A DNA stretch of 37,639 nucleotides. It comes from a virus. The stretch covers positions 1-37,639 of the IMG/VR virus record IMGVR_UViG_3300044546_000477; one strand, 5' to 3'. Position 1 is the first letter of the stretch, and every line of letters begins with the position of its first letter. Under the pieces are notes generated by a model. That model was not told the origin of the DNA. It saw nothing but the letters and a program-made list of their open reading frames with translations, and did no database searches. Made by a program: the position numbers and the translations under genes. Below are positions 17,878 through 26,119 of the stretch, one piece after another.

Positions 17878-20800
17878 TTAGATATTGTCAAAAGATGCAC
17901 CAGTTGGTGTAATATAGAATGTAATATCTATAAATTCTAATGAACGAGTTGGTTTAATATAGATTTTACCAGTTAATTGATTTCTATCTAAATCAGCAGT
18001 ATCACTTGATACTGTAACTCGGAAATCATATAAACCTCTATCTCTTCTGATTGCGTCCAAGATTGGATTAACCGCGTTCAAGAAATCTTGTCTTACTTGT
18101 TCGTCGTTTTGATCGAATAATAATCTTACTGAAACAGCGGAGATTAATTTACGAGCTTGTAATAACAATCTTCTTACGTTGATTCTATCAAGAGCAGATT
18201 CTCTAATTTGAAGTGTTTTATTACCCCAGATTACGGTACCTACATCAGCAAATGTTGCAATTGGGTTAATTCGACCAACATAAAGAACATCTCTATCTTC
18301 TTGTGTTAATTTCTTACGAGCTTTAACAGCATTTACAATACCACGAGTATAACCAGCTGCCGCAAACCAAGGGAATGCGATATTATCTGTTAACGCCAAG
18401 TTTTTTGTAACTTCAGCCGTCGCAGGAATATAAATTTGTGTGTTATTTACAGTATCTCTTGTTAATACCCAAGGATAATATGTTGCAGTATAGTTAGAAT
18501 CAATTCCACTTTCTTCTAAATTATCAACAGCTTCTTGTGGGTAAATTAAGTTATCACCTTCAGTTGTTGAAGCAACAAGCATATTATAATCTGGTGTTGT
18601 TGTGATGTATAAAGAGTCAGCTCTATCATTTTCAATCATATCGATAGTTGCCTCAACTAAATCACTATTATATACATAATCAATACCTGGTGATACAAAT
18701 ACATTGATATTTACAGCTTCTGGGTTAGCAAATGTTCTAATACCAAGTAAATAAGCGTAGTAATCGGTATTTGCATAATCTACAGTTCCATCACCAATTG
18801 CGATTTGTTTGAATGCACCCCATCCTTTAGCTGTTGGGTATCTATCAGATACGCAAGCACCATTTAAGAATCCTTGACGACCTAATACATATTTGTCACC
18901 ATTTGTTCTATATTCTCTATAGATATCCCATCCATCAAAACCACCATTAACAAATAATGTGAATTTTCTTGAGAATAATCTATAATATGGACTATCTGGA
19001 TTTGTTGGTTCAGATGAAAACGCCGCGTCACCAACATAATATTTAGGTGTTCCACTTGTTGAGAATCCGCTTGAAATAGTAATGCCGCTTGCGAATTTAT
19101 CCATATGGAATCCTCTTGTTTTATAAGACCACTCACTACCTTCTAAATCACAAGATGAAATCGGGTTTCGTTTTCCTTTGTATTCAAAGAAACTTGTATC
19201 AAATCCGATATTACTTGACATACCAAGGAATGTTCTTCTAATATTATCACCAGAACTTCTAACAGCGTCGTCAGCTCCTGAAGCCAAACCAAATGGTGGG
19301 TTATAAACTACTTCACCTGGGAAATCATATTTAGTTTTATAAACAGGGAATGGAGATTTAACACCAGCATATTCTCTAAATGCATAACCTTCGAAACCAC
19401 AAGCTACAGCATCAACTGGTGCATCCTCATTCATTTCAACCATAATATATTTAGAATTCAATTCAAATTCACCATCTAATGTACCAATTTTCTTAGCAAT
19501 AAAGTTATTTTGTGATGGATCCATAGAACAATTTGTAAATTTTTCAATTACTACTGGATTTGAATCAACATCAAAATAATCTCTAACTAATACATCAAAT
19601 GTTCTATTGGCGAATGAAATATTAATGATTGAAATTTTAACTTCACTATTTGCTGAATTACCGTCAGATATTGTGTAGAACTTAAACAAGTTAAATGTTT
19701 TAGTACCTCTTAATTCCGATACAACCCAAGGAGAACTTGGTGATTGGAATTTTTCCAAATACCACCCAATTGAGTTTGAGTCTTCACTTTGAGCAGAATC
19801 AAGAGCTGTAAGTTCAGCACTTAAACCTCTAATATATCCTTTTTTCCATCCATAATTTAAAAGAGCTTGGAATCTTTCTTCCAAGAATAATGGTGTTGAA
19901 GTTCTTGGTTTTCCGAAGTTTGTTCCACCAAATACTTTTGCAATATATTGTGAATCGGATTGACTAAATGATGTTTCAAAAATAAAGTTTGTTCCAGAAT
20001 CATTTGTAACATTTACAGCAAATGGTAAATATGGATTTTTAAGAACACCACTATATTGTCCTGACATATTAAGTGTTACATTAGTAGTATTAGAAACTTC
20101 AAATACTGGATTGTTTTCATCTGAATATGTTGCAATACCTCTTGATCTTAATGTGGCAACAACCAAATCATCATAATCGGAATATGAAACACCAGAATAT
20201 AAATAGATTTGACCCACAACAACCCCAGAATAACAATCAACATTTACCGGAGTTGGGGTTGGTGTTGGAGATGTTAATGGTGTTGATGTAACACAAGGAT
20301 TTACCGGTGATGGTGAAGGTGTTGGTGTTGGAACCTGTGTTGTGGTTGTTGTTACAACTGGGAACACTTCAGTTAAACCAGACACAAATGTGAAGAATGA
20401 AAAACCAGAATATAAACCATTATTTGTATTATCAAATAAAGCGTAATACCAAGCATCATTATTCGGTGATGTATAATCAGTTAAATCAGCCGAAGGTGAT
20501 GGAACATTAAATACATTCGTTTCACCAGTAAGACCCATTGAAACTAAATCGTTATAATCGTCACCCCAGATAGAACCAAAATAACTAATATTTGTTGCTT
20601 CAGCTGTTGTTGGTGATGTGTCTGTTATAATGTTAAAAATTTGATCTTTAATATTTGTATCAAGTGTTGAGATTGAGCCATCAAAATTTTCATATTGTTC
20701 AGTCAACATATTCTCAATAAGACTTGGGAATGATATTTCATATTGAATTGTATCTTCAGAATTGGTACATCCAGTAAACGGAACAACGAAAGGAATTGCA

Positions 20801-21222
20801 ACCGGGACATAACATACTGGTAAACAATCAACTGTTGCACCACTAGCACATTGGAATTCTATTGTTGATGGGTTGACATTCGCTTTAGTTACGATAGACC
20901 AAGATGGTCCAGCGTCATAACCGGATAGACCTAATATTCTTGTAACAAATAATTGGTTTGATTGTTGTAAATATGATTTAGCAATATATGCTGCCTCATA
21001 TTTTGGAATTTGTGTGTTCACAAATTTTTCAGGTGATGTTCCCCCAAAGTAGGCTTGAAATTCATCGTAGTTTTTGATAAAGATTGGTTCAAAAGCAGGA
21101 CCTTTCAAAGTTTCTCCTGCAATACCCAAAGTTGTTACACCAACACTTTGTGCAACAAAACTTAAATCAACTTCCGAAGTATAAACACCTGGTGAAACAA
21201 ATACTTTACTGTTAGTTGCCAT
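17878..21222 (-). CDS. 18: Tail sheath protein, gp18-like, enlarged
   Basis: The N-terminus KVFVSPGVYTSEVDLSFVAQ with TTLGIAGETLKGPAFEP is typical of contractile sheath proteins. The C-terminal part contains INVFVSPGIDYVYNSD, ARKLISAVSVRLLFDQND and a final domain (RDRGLYDFRVTVSSDTAD, LTGKIYIKPTRSLEFIDITF) that forms the inner ring contacting the tube. At 1114 residues it is far longer than T4 gp18 (659). The extra mass lies between the two conserved ends and includes a Thr/Pro-rich linker at about residues 288-330 (VVTTTTTQVPTPTPSPSP) with Cys-containing flanks, so extra surface domains are likely. Promoter-like motif 33 bases upstream and a strong terminator downstream suggest a single-gene transcript, suitable for a protein needed in many copies. 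Confidence 0.9.
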   Translation of the reverse strand: MATNSKVFVSPGVYTSEVDLSFVAQSVGVTTLGIAGETLKGPAFEPIFIKNYDEFQAYFGGTSPEKFVNTQIPKYEAAYIAKSYLQQSNQLFVTRILGLSGYDAGPSWSIVTKANVNPSTIEFQCASGATVDCLPVCYVPVAIPFVVPFTGCTNSEDTIQYEISFPSLIENMLTEQYENFDGSISTLDTNIKDQIFNIITDTSPTTAEATNISYFGSIWGDDYNDLVSMGLTGETNVFNVPSPSADLTDYTSPNNDAWYYALFDNTNNGLYSGFSFFTFVSGLTEVFPVVTTTTTQVPTPTPSPSPVNPCVTSTPLTSPTPTPTPVNVDCYSGVVVGQIYLYSGVSYSDYDDLVVATLRSRGIATYSDENNPVFEVSNTTNVTLNMSGQYSGVLKNPYLPFAVNVTNDSGTNFIFETSFSQSDSQYIAKVFGGTNFGKPRTSTPLFLEERFQALLNYGWKKGYIRGLSAELTALDSAQSEDSNSIGWYLEKFQSPSSPWVVSELRGTKTFNLFKFYTISDGNSANSEVKISIINISFANRTFDVLVRDYFDVDSNPVVIEKFTNCSMDPSQNNFIAKKIGTLDGEFELNSKYIMVEMNEDAPVDAVACGFEGYAFREYAGVKSPFPVYKTKYDFPGEVVYNPPFGLASGADDAVRSSGDNIRRTFLGMSSNIGFDTSFFEYKGKRNPISSCDLEGSEWSYKTRGFHMDKFASGITISSGFSTSGTPKYYVGDAAFSSEPTNPDSPYYRLFSRKFTLFVNGGFDGWDIYREYRTNGDKYVLGRQGFLNGACVSDRYPTAKGWGAFKQIAIGDGTVDYANTDYYAYLLGIRTFANPEAVNINVFVSPGIDYVYNSDLVEATIDMIENDRADSLYITTTPDYNMLVASTTEGDNLIYPQEAVDNLEESGIDSNYTATYYPWVLTRDTVNNTQIYIPATAEVTKNLALTDNIAFPWFAAAGYTRGIVNAVKARKKLTQEDRDVLYVGRINPIATFADVGTVIWGNKTLQIRESALDRINVRRLLLQARKLISAVSVRLLFDQNDEQVRQDFLNAVNPILDAIRRDRGLYDFRVTVSSDTADLDRNQLTGKIYIKPTRSLEFIDITFYITPTGASFDNI
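20230..20360 (-). repeat. Thr/Pro-rich degenerate repeat in the sheath gene
   Basis: Degenerate GGTGTTGGT-type repeats on the plus strand encode runs of TP, SP and TTTTT. Such tracts can vary in length by slippage and usually form extended, exposed linkers. Confidence 0.65.
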
Positions 21223-21255
21223 AGATTTTAAATTTTATGTTTTTAATTTATTTTA

Positions 21256-21267
21256 TTATAAATATTG
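21256..21267 (-). promoter_or_regulatory. TATTTAT-core promoter-like motif
   Basis: CAATATTTATAA on the coding strand, 33 bases before the tail sheath ATG. Confidence 0.55.
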
Positions 21268-21299
21268 TGTTTTTTGTCAAAAACTTTACTTAAACAAAA

Positions 21300-21309
21300 C
21301 TATTTATAT
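21300..21309 (+). promoter_or_regulatory. TATTTAT-core promoter-like motif
   Basis: CTATTTATAT, 34 bases before the ATG of the small ribbon-helix-helix gene. It is divergent from the sheath promoter-like motif, 32 bases away. Confidence 0.45.
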
Positions 21310-21343
21310 TTTGGTAAGATTTTTTTCTACCTTTTTTCTACCT

Positions 21344-21508
21344 ATGGAGCAAAACACAAAAAAGATTAAAAATTTAAAGATTGATAAGGATGTTCACGAC
21401 ATCTTAAAAAAGTATTGTGATAAACGAGGTTTAAAAATGTATAAGTTCCTTGAAGGACTTATAATCGAAAAGTGTAAAGAAAAAAGAGATATATATGGTG
21501 AAGATTAA
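21344..21508 (+). CDS. Small ribbon-helix-helix type DNA-binding protein
   Basis: The 54-residue product (MEQNTKKIKNLKIDKDVHDI...) has one beta strand, KIKNLKIDKDV, followed by two helices, HDILKKYCDKRG and KMYKFLEGLIIEKC. This is the layout of Arc/MetJ/CopG-type repressors, which bind DNA as dimers through the strand. I chose the ATG at 21344 rather than the TTG at 21311 because the extra residues (VRFFSTFFLP) do not belong to this fold. It is divergent from the sheath gene and its last 4 bases overlap the convergent end of the tail completion gene. It may regulate neighbouring late genes; that role is inference. Confidence 0.65.
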   Translation: MEQNTKKIKNLKIDKDVHDILKKYCDKRGLKMYKFLEGLIIEKCKEKRDIYGED

Positions 21509-22545
21509 ATAAGTTCCTGAATGAATATAATTTCAGACTCTTTTGTATTATCATCTTTAGTAATATTAATTCTCAAGATATCTCCGGTATTTATCTGAAC
21601 TTCACTTAAATTACTACCATAATAATCATCATTAATAAAAATCTGATATTCATCAACATTTTTGTTTGTTGATAATTTAAGATTTACCGTGTATTCAAAA
21701 GTATATACAGATACTAAATCACCAACTTTGTAAGTTGGAATATATGTTGGTGGAATCTGTGGTTCTGGTTTTTTTTGTTTTTTCTTTTTTATAGATGTAT
21801 CTGTTTCGTAAATTTGAAAAGTTCTTGTAATTGCCGGTCTAATCTCAAATTCGTCTTCATCCATTAAAAACCCTTGAAGGGTAAATTCATATTTCTGAAG
21901 ATATACTTTTCTTTTTTCTAAATCCATTATTGATTCATCAGAAATATTTCCCATAATAATTGGGATATAGTGCCCTTTGATTACTTGGTATGCTTGTTTT
22001 GATGCAAATTTTGTAAGAACAATTTGATTAAACTTATTTAACTCACGCATTCTATTACACACAATAACCACGGTATATTTAATATCAACTGGTATTGGTT
22101 GTGGTATTTTATAAATGTCAAAACCATTTCTTTGTCCGTCCCAAGTTGGTACTTTAGCATAATAATATTGTCTTCTTTCTGGAATATTAAGTGTCATTAA
22201 AGATGGGTTATTCCCATATGTCACTTCTGGAGAACGAACTACTGCAACAAATGGTGGTTCGACATTCTTGTCGATATTTTGAAAATCCCAAGTTTCGGTA
22301 AATTGCACCCAATTCTGTGTTGTTATTAAAATATCAACCATAGGTATTGTTTTACCCTCAACAACACATTTTAATTTGTCACGAACAAAATCTAAAAAAC
22401 CTCTATCCAAATCTGGATGTAATAATGATTTAGGTAGATATGTTCCATCTTGAGAAATCATATCAGCAATTTCGTGTCTTCTTGGTAGAAGAATTTTCTT
22501 ATCTATAAGGTCAATATTTTTTTTAATTTTTTTTGGTAATCCCAT
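21505..22545 (-). CDS. 15: Tail completion/sheath stabiliser protein, gp15-like
   Basis: The 346-residue protein starts at the ATG at 22545 (MGLPKKIKKNIDLIDKKI), one base after the stop of the preceding neck gene. The longer frame from a TTG at 22590 would overlap that gene by 44 bases. Residues about 150-250 hold IPVDIKYTVVIVCNRMRELNKF and a strand-rich part, similar in layout to T4 gp15 (272 residues), which caps the tail tube and sheath. A Lys-rich linker (KKKKQKKPEP) leads to a C-terminal beta domain of about 85 residues that gp15 lacks. The order neck gp14-like, gp15-like, sheath matches T4. Identification rests on position and length more than on motifs. Confidence 0.6.
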   Translation of the reverse strand: MGLPKKIKKNIDLIDKKILLPRRHEIADMISQDGTYLPKSLLHPDLDRGFLDFVRDKLKCVVEGKTIPMVDILITTQNWVQFTETWDFQNIDKNVEPPFVAVVRSPEVTYGNNPSLMTLNIPERRQYYYAKVPTWDGQRNGFDIYKIPQPIPVDIKYTVVIVCNRMRELNKFNQIVLTKFASKQAYQVIKGHYIPIIMGNISDESIMDLEKRKVYLQKYEFTLQGFLMDEDEFEIRPAITRTFQIYETDTSIKKKKQKKPEPQIPPTYIPTYKVGDLVSVYTFEYTVNLKLSTNKNVDEYQIFINDDYYGSNLSEVQINTGDILRINITKDDNTKESEIIFIQELI

Positions 22546-22546
22546 A

Positions 22547-23059
22547 TTATAATCCTCTAAATTCGTTAGGTCCGACAGGTGCTGCCACAATAGTTCTATA
22601 AAATGGTCGGTATCCTTTATATGTGTGTTTTATATCTGATGTAACACGACCATCGTTTACAACCGTATAGTATCTTACAAAACTTTCTGTATCATAGTAT
22701 CCAACATAATCACCAAAATCTATATCAATATTTAAATCTTCAAGAGTTTTTAAATACACAGACATTGTAATATTTCCAGGTTCAAATTGATCCATTTTTG
22801 TTGTCCCAAGAAACTTATTTTCTGGTGCGGCAATTGCAACATAAGCATTAAACTCAACTGGGGGTAAAAACTTAATACCATCTGATACGGTTTCACCATA
22901 AACATCGTCGGTTTTGGTTTTGGATTTGTCTACACGATAAAGAACACAAGTGTAGTTCATATCACCATTTAACCATTCCTGACCTAATGAAATTTCCAGT
23001 TCGTAGTCACTTGAACCAAAAAATTTACCAAGACGTGTTATTGGAACTCTGTTTGTCAT
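22547..23059 (-). CDS. 14: Neck protein, gp14-like
   Basis: The product is 170 residues from the ATG at 23059 (MTNRVPITRLGKFFGSSDYEL). An upstream in-frame TTG at 23086 would add nine residues, but that stretch is the promoter-like motif itself (GGAATATTTATC), so the ATG is preferred. The protein is beta-rich, with DDVYGETVSDGIKFLPPVEF near the middle, resembling the LYGE-containing segment of T4-type neck proteins, and an acidic DLNIDIDFGDYVGYYDTESF part. T4 gp14 (256 residues) connects head and tail with gp13. The next gene is the gp15-like one, in T4 order. Call made by position plus limited motif similarity. Confidence 0.6.
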   Translation of the reverse strand: MTNRVPITRLGKFFGSSDYELEISLGQEWLNGDMNYTCVLYRVDKSKTKTDDVYGETVSDGIKFLPPVEFNAYVAIAAPENKFLGTTKMDQFEPGNITMSVYLKTLEDLNIDIDFGDYVGYYDTESFVRYYTVVNDGRVTSDIKHTYKGYRPFYRTIVAAPVGPNEFRGL

Positions 23060-23072
23060 ACCTTGTTTTATT

Positions 23073-23084
23073 GATAAATATTCC
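23073..23084 (-). promoter_or_regulatory. TATTTAT-core promoter-like motif that decides the neck gene start
   Basis: GGAATATTTATC on the coding strand, 13 bases before the ATG at 23059, the same spacing as seen at the tape measure and gp13-like genes. It excludes the longer TTG start. Confidence 0.6.
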
Positions 23085-23107
23085 AATGATTATTTTGTAA
23101 AATAAAA

Positions 23108-23130
23108 AACCCACCTTTATGGGGTGGGTT
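23108..23130 (-). terminator. Hairpin terminator
   Basis: An 8-base stem AACCCACC/GGTGGGTT with a 7-base loop is followed on the minus strand by six T. It ends the transcript of the leader protein gene at 23149-23733, ahead of the neck gene promoter-like motif. Confidence 0.85.
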
Positions 23131-23148
23131 AATAATTATAGTTTTTTG

Positions 23149-23733
23149 TTATCTGTATTTACTTGATATTATTGGCCTAACAAATGAATCACAGATTGGT
23201 CCAATTTTTTCCCCTTTACTTTTTTTAATTGTAAGAGGTGAACATAATGCTTTAATTTTATTTTCTGAATCTGTAATCATTCTATCAGCAATATCATTTT
23301 CATTATCATTTATAATTTCAGGAATAAAGGAATTCCAACCCTTTTTGGTTGATATTTTACCCCATTCTTTTAAAAACTCATTTTGAGTTTTTAAATCAAA
23401 ATTTTTCCATTCTTTTTCGACCTCTAACATTTTTTTTCTACCTTCACCTGTAATGTCCAAACCTTCTATCGCATTTGCTAATTTATTTGCACTAATTTTA
23501 GCACGATTTGCATCACCTAAAGGCCAAGAGTTAAACCCCTCACTATTTAACCACACTGTGCCTTGTTCATTATCAAACCCCATACCAGGGCTATTTACTG
23601 GTTCATATACTAATCTATATTCGACATAGTAGTTTATTTCTTCGTTTAAATAGTATTTTTGAGTATTTTCTTTAATAACTCGTTTAACAATTCTTGCTAA
23701 ATCTGATTCTGTTAATCTAACTATTCTTTTCAT
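23149..23733 (-). CDS. Leader-bearing protein of unknown function (I)
   Basis: The 194-residue protein begins MKRIVRLTESDLARIVKRV followed by IKEN. This basic amphipathic helix is almost the same as the start of the 140-residue protein at 25646, while the remainder (195-type residues from about 24 on) is unrelated to it. The body contains a YVEYRLVYEPVNSPGMGFDN segment and a mostly helical C-terminal half with two Cys (ALCSPL, GPICDS). The IKE just before Asn23 fits the (I/L)xE cleavage rule of T4 prohead protease gp21. I therefore suggest a capsid-targeted internal protein whose leader is removed during head maturation. The mature function is unknown. It is a single-gene unit with own promoter-like motif and terminator. 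Confidence 0.75.
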   Translation of the reverse strand: MKRIVRLTESDLARIVKRVIKENTQKYYLNEEINYYVEYRLVYEPVNSPGMGFDNEQGTVWLNSEGFNSWPLGDANRAKISANKLANAIEGLDITGEGRKKMLEVEKEWKNFDLKTQNEFLKEWGKISTKKGWNSFIPEIINDNENDIADRMITDSENKIKALCSPLTIKKSKGEKIGPICDSFVRPIISSKYR

Positions 23734-23744
23734 AATTTTTTTAT

Positions 23745-23757
23745 TTATAAATATATC
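23745..23757 (-). promoter_or_regulatory. TATTTAT-core promoter-like motif
   Basis: GATATATTTATAA on the coding strand, 11 bases before the ATG of leader protein I, in a 114-base divergent gap. Confidence 0.6.
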
Positions 23758-23828
23758 GTCAAAAAAAAAAACAACTTTTTTTGTATAAAAATATGTTTTA
23801 TTGATAAATATTGTTTTTATTATTATTT

Positions 23829-23838
23829 TTATTTATAT
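23829..23838 (+). promoter_or_regulatory. TATTTAT-core promoter-like motif
   Basis: TTATTTATAT, 9 bases before the TTG used as helicase start. Surrounding sequence is nearly pure A/T, so this one is weaker. Confidence 0.4.
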
Positions 23839-23847
23839 CTTGAAATT

Positions 23848-25608
23848 TTGGAATTACAAAAACAACTAATAGAACATAAAGCACTTGATTTATTGGACTC
23901 ATATAGTGGAGCCAATAATTACATTCTTTATATGAAATCCAAAAAAGAAACTAACAAAAAGTTTTATCCGACAAGAACTCAAGCAGATTACATTGTAAAT
24001 TATTTTGACACAAAACCAAAAGTTGCCCGTAAGTGGGTTGAGTTAGACCCTTACTTCGCAAAGAAGTTTGCACAAGAAAGATATTTGTTAGAAACACCAG
24101 AAAAAATTTATATTGAAAAATTACTTGTTGAAAAAGATAAGTCGTATCATATCTGGGGTAAATTTTTCGAAAAAGATAGTTTGTCCGAATTTTGGATACC
24201 TAAATCATCTTTAATTAAATCACAAACAGTAGAAGAAGTTAGTATTGATTATTCCAAATACGAGCATAGACCACCACTATCACATCAGAAAGAAGCAATT
24301 GAAAAACTTGTTGGTTCCAGAAGATTTATTTTAGCTGACGATATGGGGTTAGGTAAGACAACTTCCACAATTATTGCGGCGTTAGAAACTGGAGCAAAAA
24401 AGATTTTAATTATTTGTCCGGCATCACTTAAAATAAACTGGCAAAGGGAAATTGAAAATTATTCAGATAGAACTTGTTTTATTGCTGAAGGTAAAAAATT
24501 CTCAACTGAATCTGATTTTGTTATTGTTAATTACGACATACTAAAAAACTTTCATAATAAGGAAGGTAGAGAGAACTCATTATTATTGCAATCAAACTTT
24601 GAACTTGTAATACTTGATGAGGCGCATATGGTGTCAAACGCTCAAGCCCAAAGAACAAAACTTATAAACGATTTTGTAAAAAATATAAAAAGAGTTTGGT
24701 TGCTTACCGGAACACCAATGACATCCAGACCAATTAATTATTATAATTTATTAAACATTATTGAAAGTCCGGTAGCACAAAACTGGATGGCTTATGCAAT
24801 TCGTTATTGTCAAGGATTCCAATTTAGAGCTGGAAAAAGAAAGGTTTGGAATGTGACCGGTGCATCAAACTTGGAAGAATTAAGAGATAGAACATCAAAA
24901 CAAATTTTAAGAAGATTAAAAGAAGATGTTTTAGATTTACCAGATAAAATTATCACACCAGTCTATTTAAGAACATCATCAAAAGAATATAAAGATTTGA
25001 TGGGTGAATATTACGAATGGTTAAAGAATAAGACAGATGAATCATCTTCACTTACGGTTCAGTTTTCGAAATTAATGAAGGTAAGAAAGGTAATTGCAAA
25101 TGAAAAAGTAAAAGATACAATTGAATTTACACAAAATATTATAGACCAAGGAAAGAAAGTAATTATATTCACGAACTTTACCGATACATTACAACTAATT
25201 CATAACCATTTTGGAAAAGAATCTGTTTATTTGGATGGTAGTTGTAATAAAGTCAAAAGACAATATGCGGTGGATCAGTTTCAAGAAAATGAAAAAGTTA
25301 AAGTTTTTGTTGGAAACTTGAAAGCGGCCGGTGTTGGCCTGACATTAACCGCAGCCGAAGTTGTAATAATGAATGATTTGTCTTTTGTTCCAGCCGAACA
25401 CGCACAAGCCGAAGATAGAGCTTATCGTTACGGTCAAAAAAATAATGTTTTAGTTTATTATCCATTGTATGAAAACACAATTGAAGGTGTTATTTATGAT
25501 ATTTTAAATAAAAAGAAAAAAGTAATTGGAACTGTAATGGGTGATGAGGTTCAAGATACTGGCGATGTTGTTGAAGAAATTTTAACTTTGATAAACAAAA
25601 AAATTTAA
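23848..25608 (+). CDS. SNF2-family/UvsW-like DNA helicase-translocase
   Basis: The 586-residue protein has a complete superfamily 2 helicase core. Walker A is DDMGLGKTTS (about 164-173), motif Ia IICPASLKINW, motif II DEAH (257-260) and motif III LLTGTP (286-290). The second RecA-like half has IFTNFTDTLQLI, a DGSCNKVKRQ segment, GVGLTLTAAEVVI (motif V) and AEDRAYRYGQ (motif VI). The QxxxR(A)xRxGQ form is typical of SNF2/SMARCAL1-like enzymes, which anneal or remodel DNA strands, a job done in T4 by UvsW. The start is TTG (MELQKQLIEH). The first ATG would remove 28 residues of what looks like a real N-terminal domain. It probably acts in recombination-dependent replication or fork restart. Confidence 0.9.
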   Translation: MELQKQLIEHKALDLLDSYSGANNYILYMKSKKETNKKFYPTRTQADYIVNYFDTKPKVARKWVELDPYFAKKFAQERYLLETPEKIYIEKLLVEKDKSYHIWGKFFEKDSLSEFWIPKSSLIKSQTVEEVSIDYSKYEHRPPLSHQKEAIEKLVGSRRFILADDMGLGKTTSTIIAALETGAKKILIICPASLKINWQREIENYSDRTCFIAEGKKFSTESDFVIVNYDILKNFHNKEGRENSLLLQSNFELVILDEAHMVSNAQAQRTKLINDFVKNIKRVWLLTGTPMTSRPINYYNLLNIIESPVAQNWMAYAIRYCQGFQFRAGKRKVWNVTGASNLEELRDRTSKQILRRLKEDVLDLPDKIITPVYLRTSSKEYKDLMGEYYEWLKNKTDESSSLTVQFSKLMKVRKVIANEKVKDTIEFTQNIIDQGKKVIIFTNFTDTLQLIHNHFGKESVYLDGSCNKVKRQYAVDQFQENEKVKVFVGNLKAAGVGLTLTAAEVVIMNDLSFVPAEHAQAEDRAYRYGQKNNVLVYYPLYENTIEGVIYDILNKKKKVIGTVMGDEVQDTGDVVEEILTLINKKI

Positions 25609-25623
25609 TTTTTATTGAAATAT

Positions 25624-25633
25624 AATATTTATA
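25624..25633 (+). promoter_or_regulatory. TATTTAT-core promoter-like motif
   Basis: AATATTTATA, 12 bases before the ATG of leader protein II and 15 bases after the helicase stop. Confidence 0.6.
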
Positions 25634-25645
25634 ATAAAAATTATT

Positions 25646-26068
25646 ATGAAAAAAATAATAAGACTAACAGAAAACGATTTAGTTCGTATCGTAAAAAGAG
25701 TTTTAAACGAAAATTTTTCAGAACAAAAAACTTTTGGTGATTTAGAATTTGTTACTGAAAAACAAGATGGTTCAGACAGAAAAGTAAGAGTTTACGCTAA
25801 AAAAATGCCTATGTATAGTGTAATTGCTTTAATTTTAGAAACTAAAAAAGGTGATAATGTAAAATATTTAGGTAAAGTAGGTGTGACAGTAAAATATGAA
25901 AATGGTGAAGAAACAGTAACAATTACTGACGATTATCCTGGAAATATTAAAGGTTTTGTTGAAATGAAAAGTTACGATGATGTTGATTTTATTAGAGAAT
26001 TTGTTGAAAGAGCTCATCGTTTTGGTAAAGCAAAATCGGATTGGTTAAATGTTCCAAAGCTAAGATAA
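25646..26068 (+). CDS. Leader-bearing protein of unknown function (II)
   Basis: This 140-residue protein begins MKKIIRLTENDLVRIVKRV followed by LNEN, matching the leader of the gene at 23149 at most positions. LNE fits the (I/L)xE rule for a T4 gp21-type protease. After the leader there is a beta-rich body of about 110 residues (RKVRVYAKKMPMYSVIALIL, KYLGKVGVTVKYENGEETVT) and a short C-terminal helix (FIREFVERAHRFGKAKSDWL). No enzyme motif is seen. The proposal is the same as for the other leader protein: packaged in the head and processed. It lies between the helicase and the superoxide dismutase fusion on the same strand, each with its own promoter-like motif. Confidence 0.72.
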   Translation: MKKIIRLTENDLVRIVKRVLNENFSEQKTFGDLEFVTEKQDGSDRKVRVYAKKMPMYSVIALILETKKGDNVKYLGKVGVTVKYENGEETVTITDDYPGNIKGFVEMKSYDDVDFIREFVERAHRFGKAKSDWLNVPKLR

Positions 26069-26106
26069 TATATATAACCTAAAGCTTTATTTTTTAATAG
26101 TTCTAT

Positions 26107-26116
26107 CTATTTATAT
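26107..26116 (+). promoter_or_regulatory. TATTTAT-core promoter-like motif, 3 bases from start
   Basis: CTATTTATAT directly before the ATG of the superoxide dismutase fusion gene. The short spacing resembles that at 17813 and 35763. Confidence 0.45.
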
Positions 26117-26119
26117 TTA

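Noticed and set aside
21311-21343. TTG start extending the ribbon-helix-helix gene by 11 residues
   Set aside because: The extra residues (VRFFSTFFLP) do not fit the fold, and an ATG at 21344 with suitable spacing to the upstream motif is available.
22546-22590. TTG start extending the gp15-like gene into the neck gene
   Set aside because: It would overlap the neck gene by 44 bases, whereas the ATG at 22545 follows the neck stop by one base, as at 5003.
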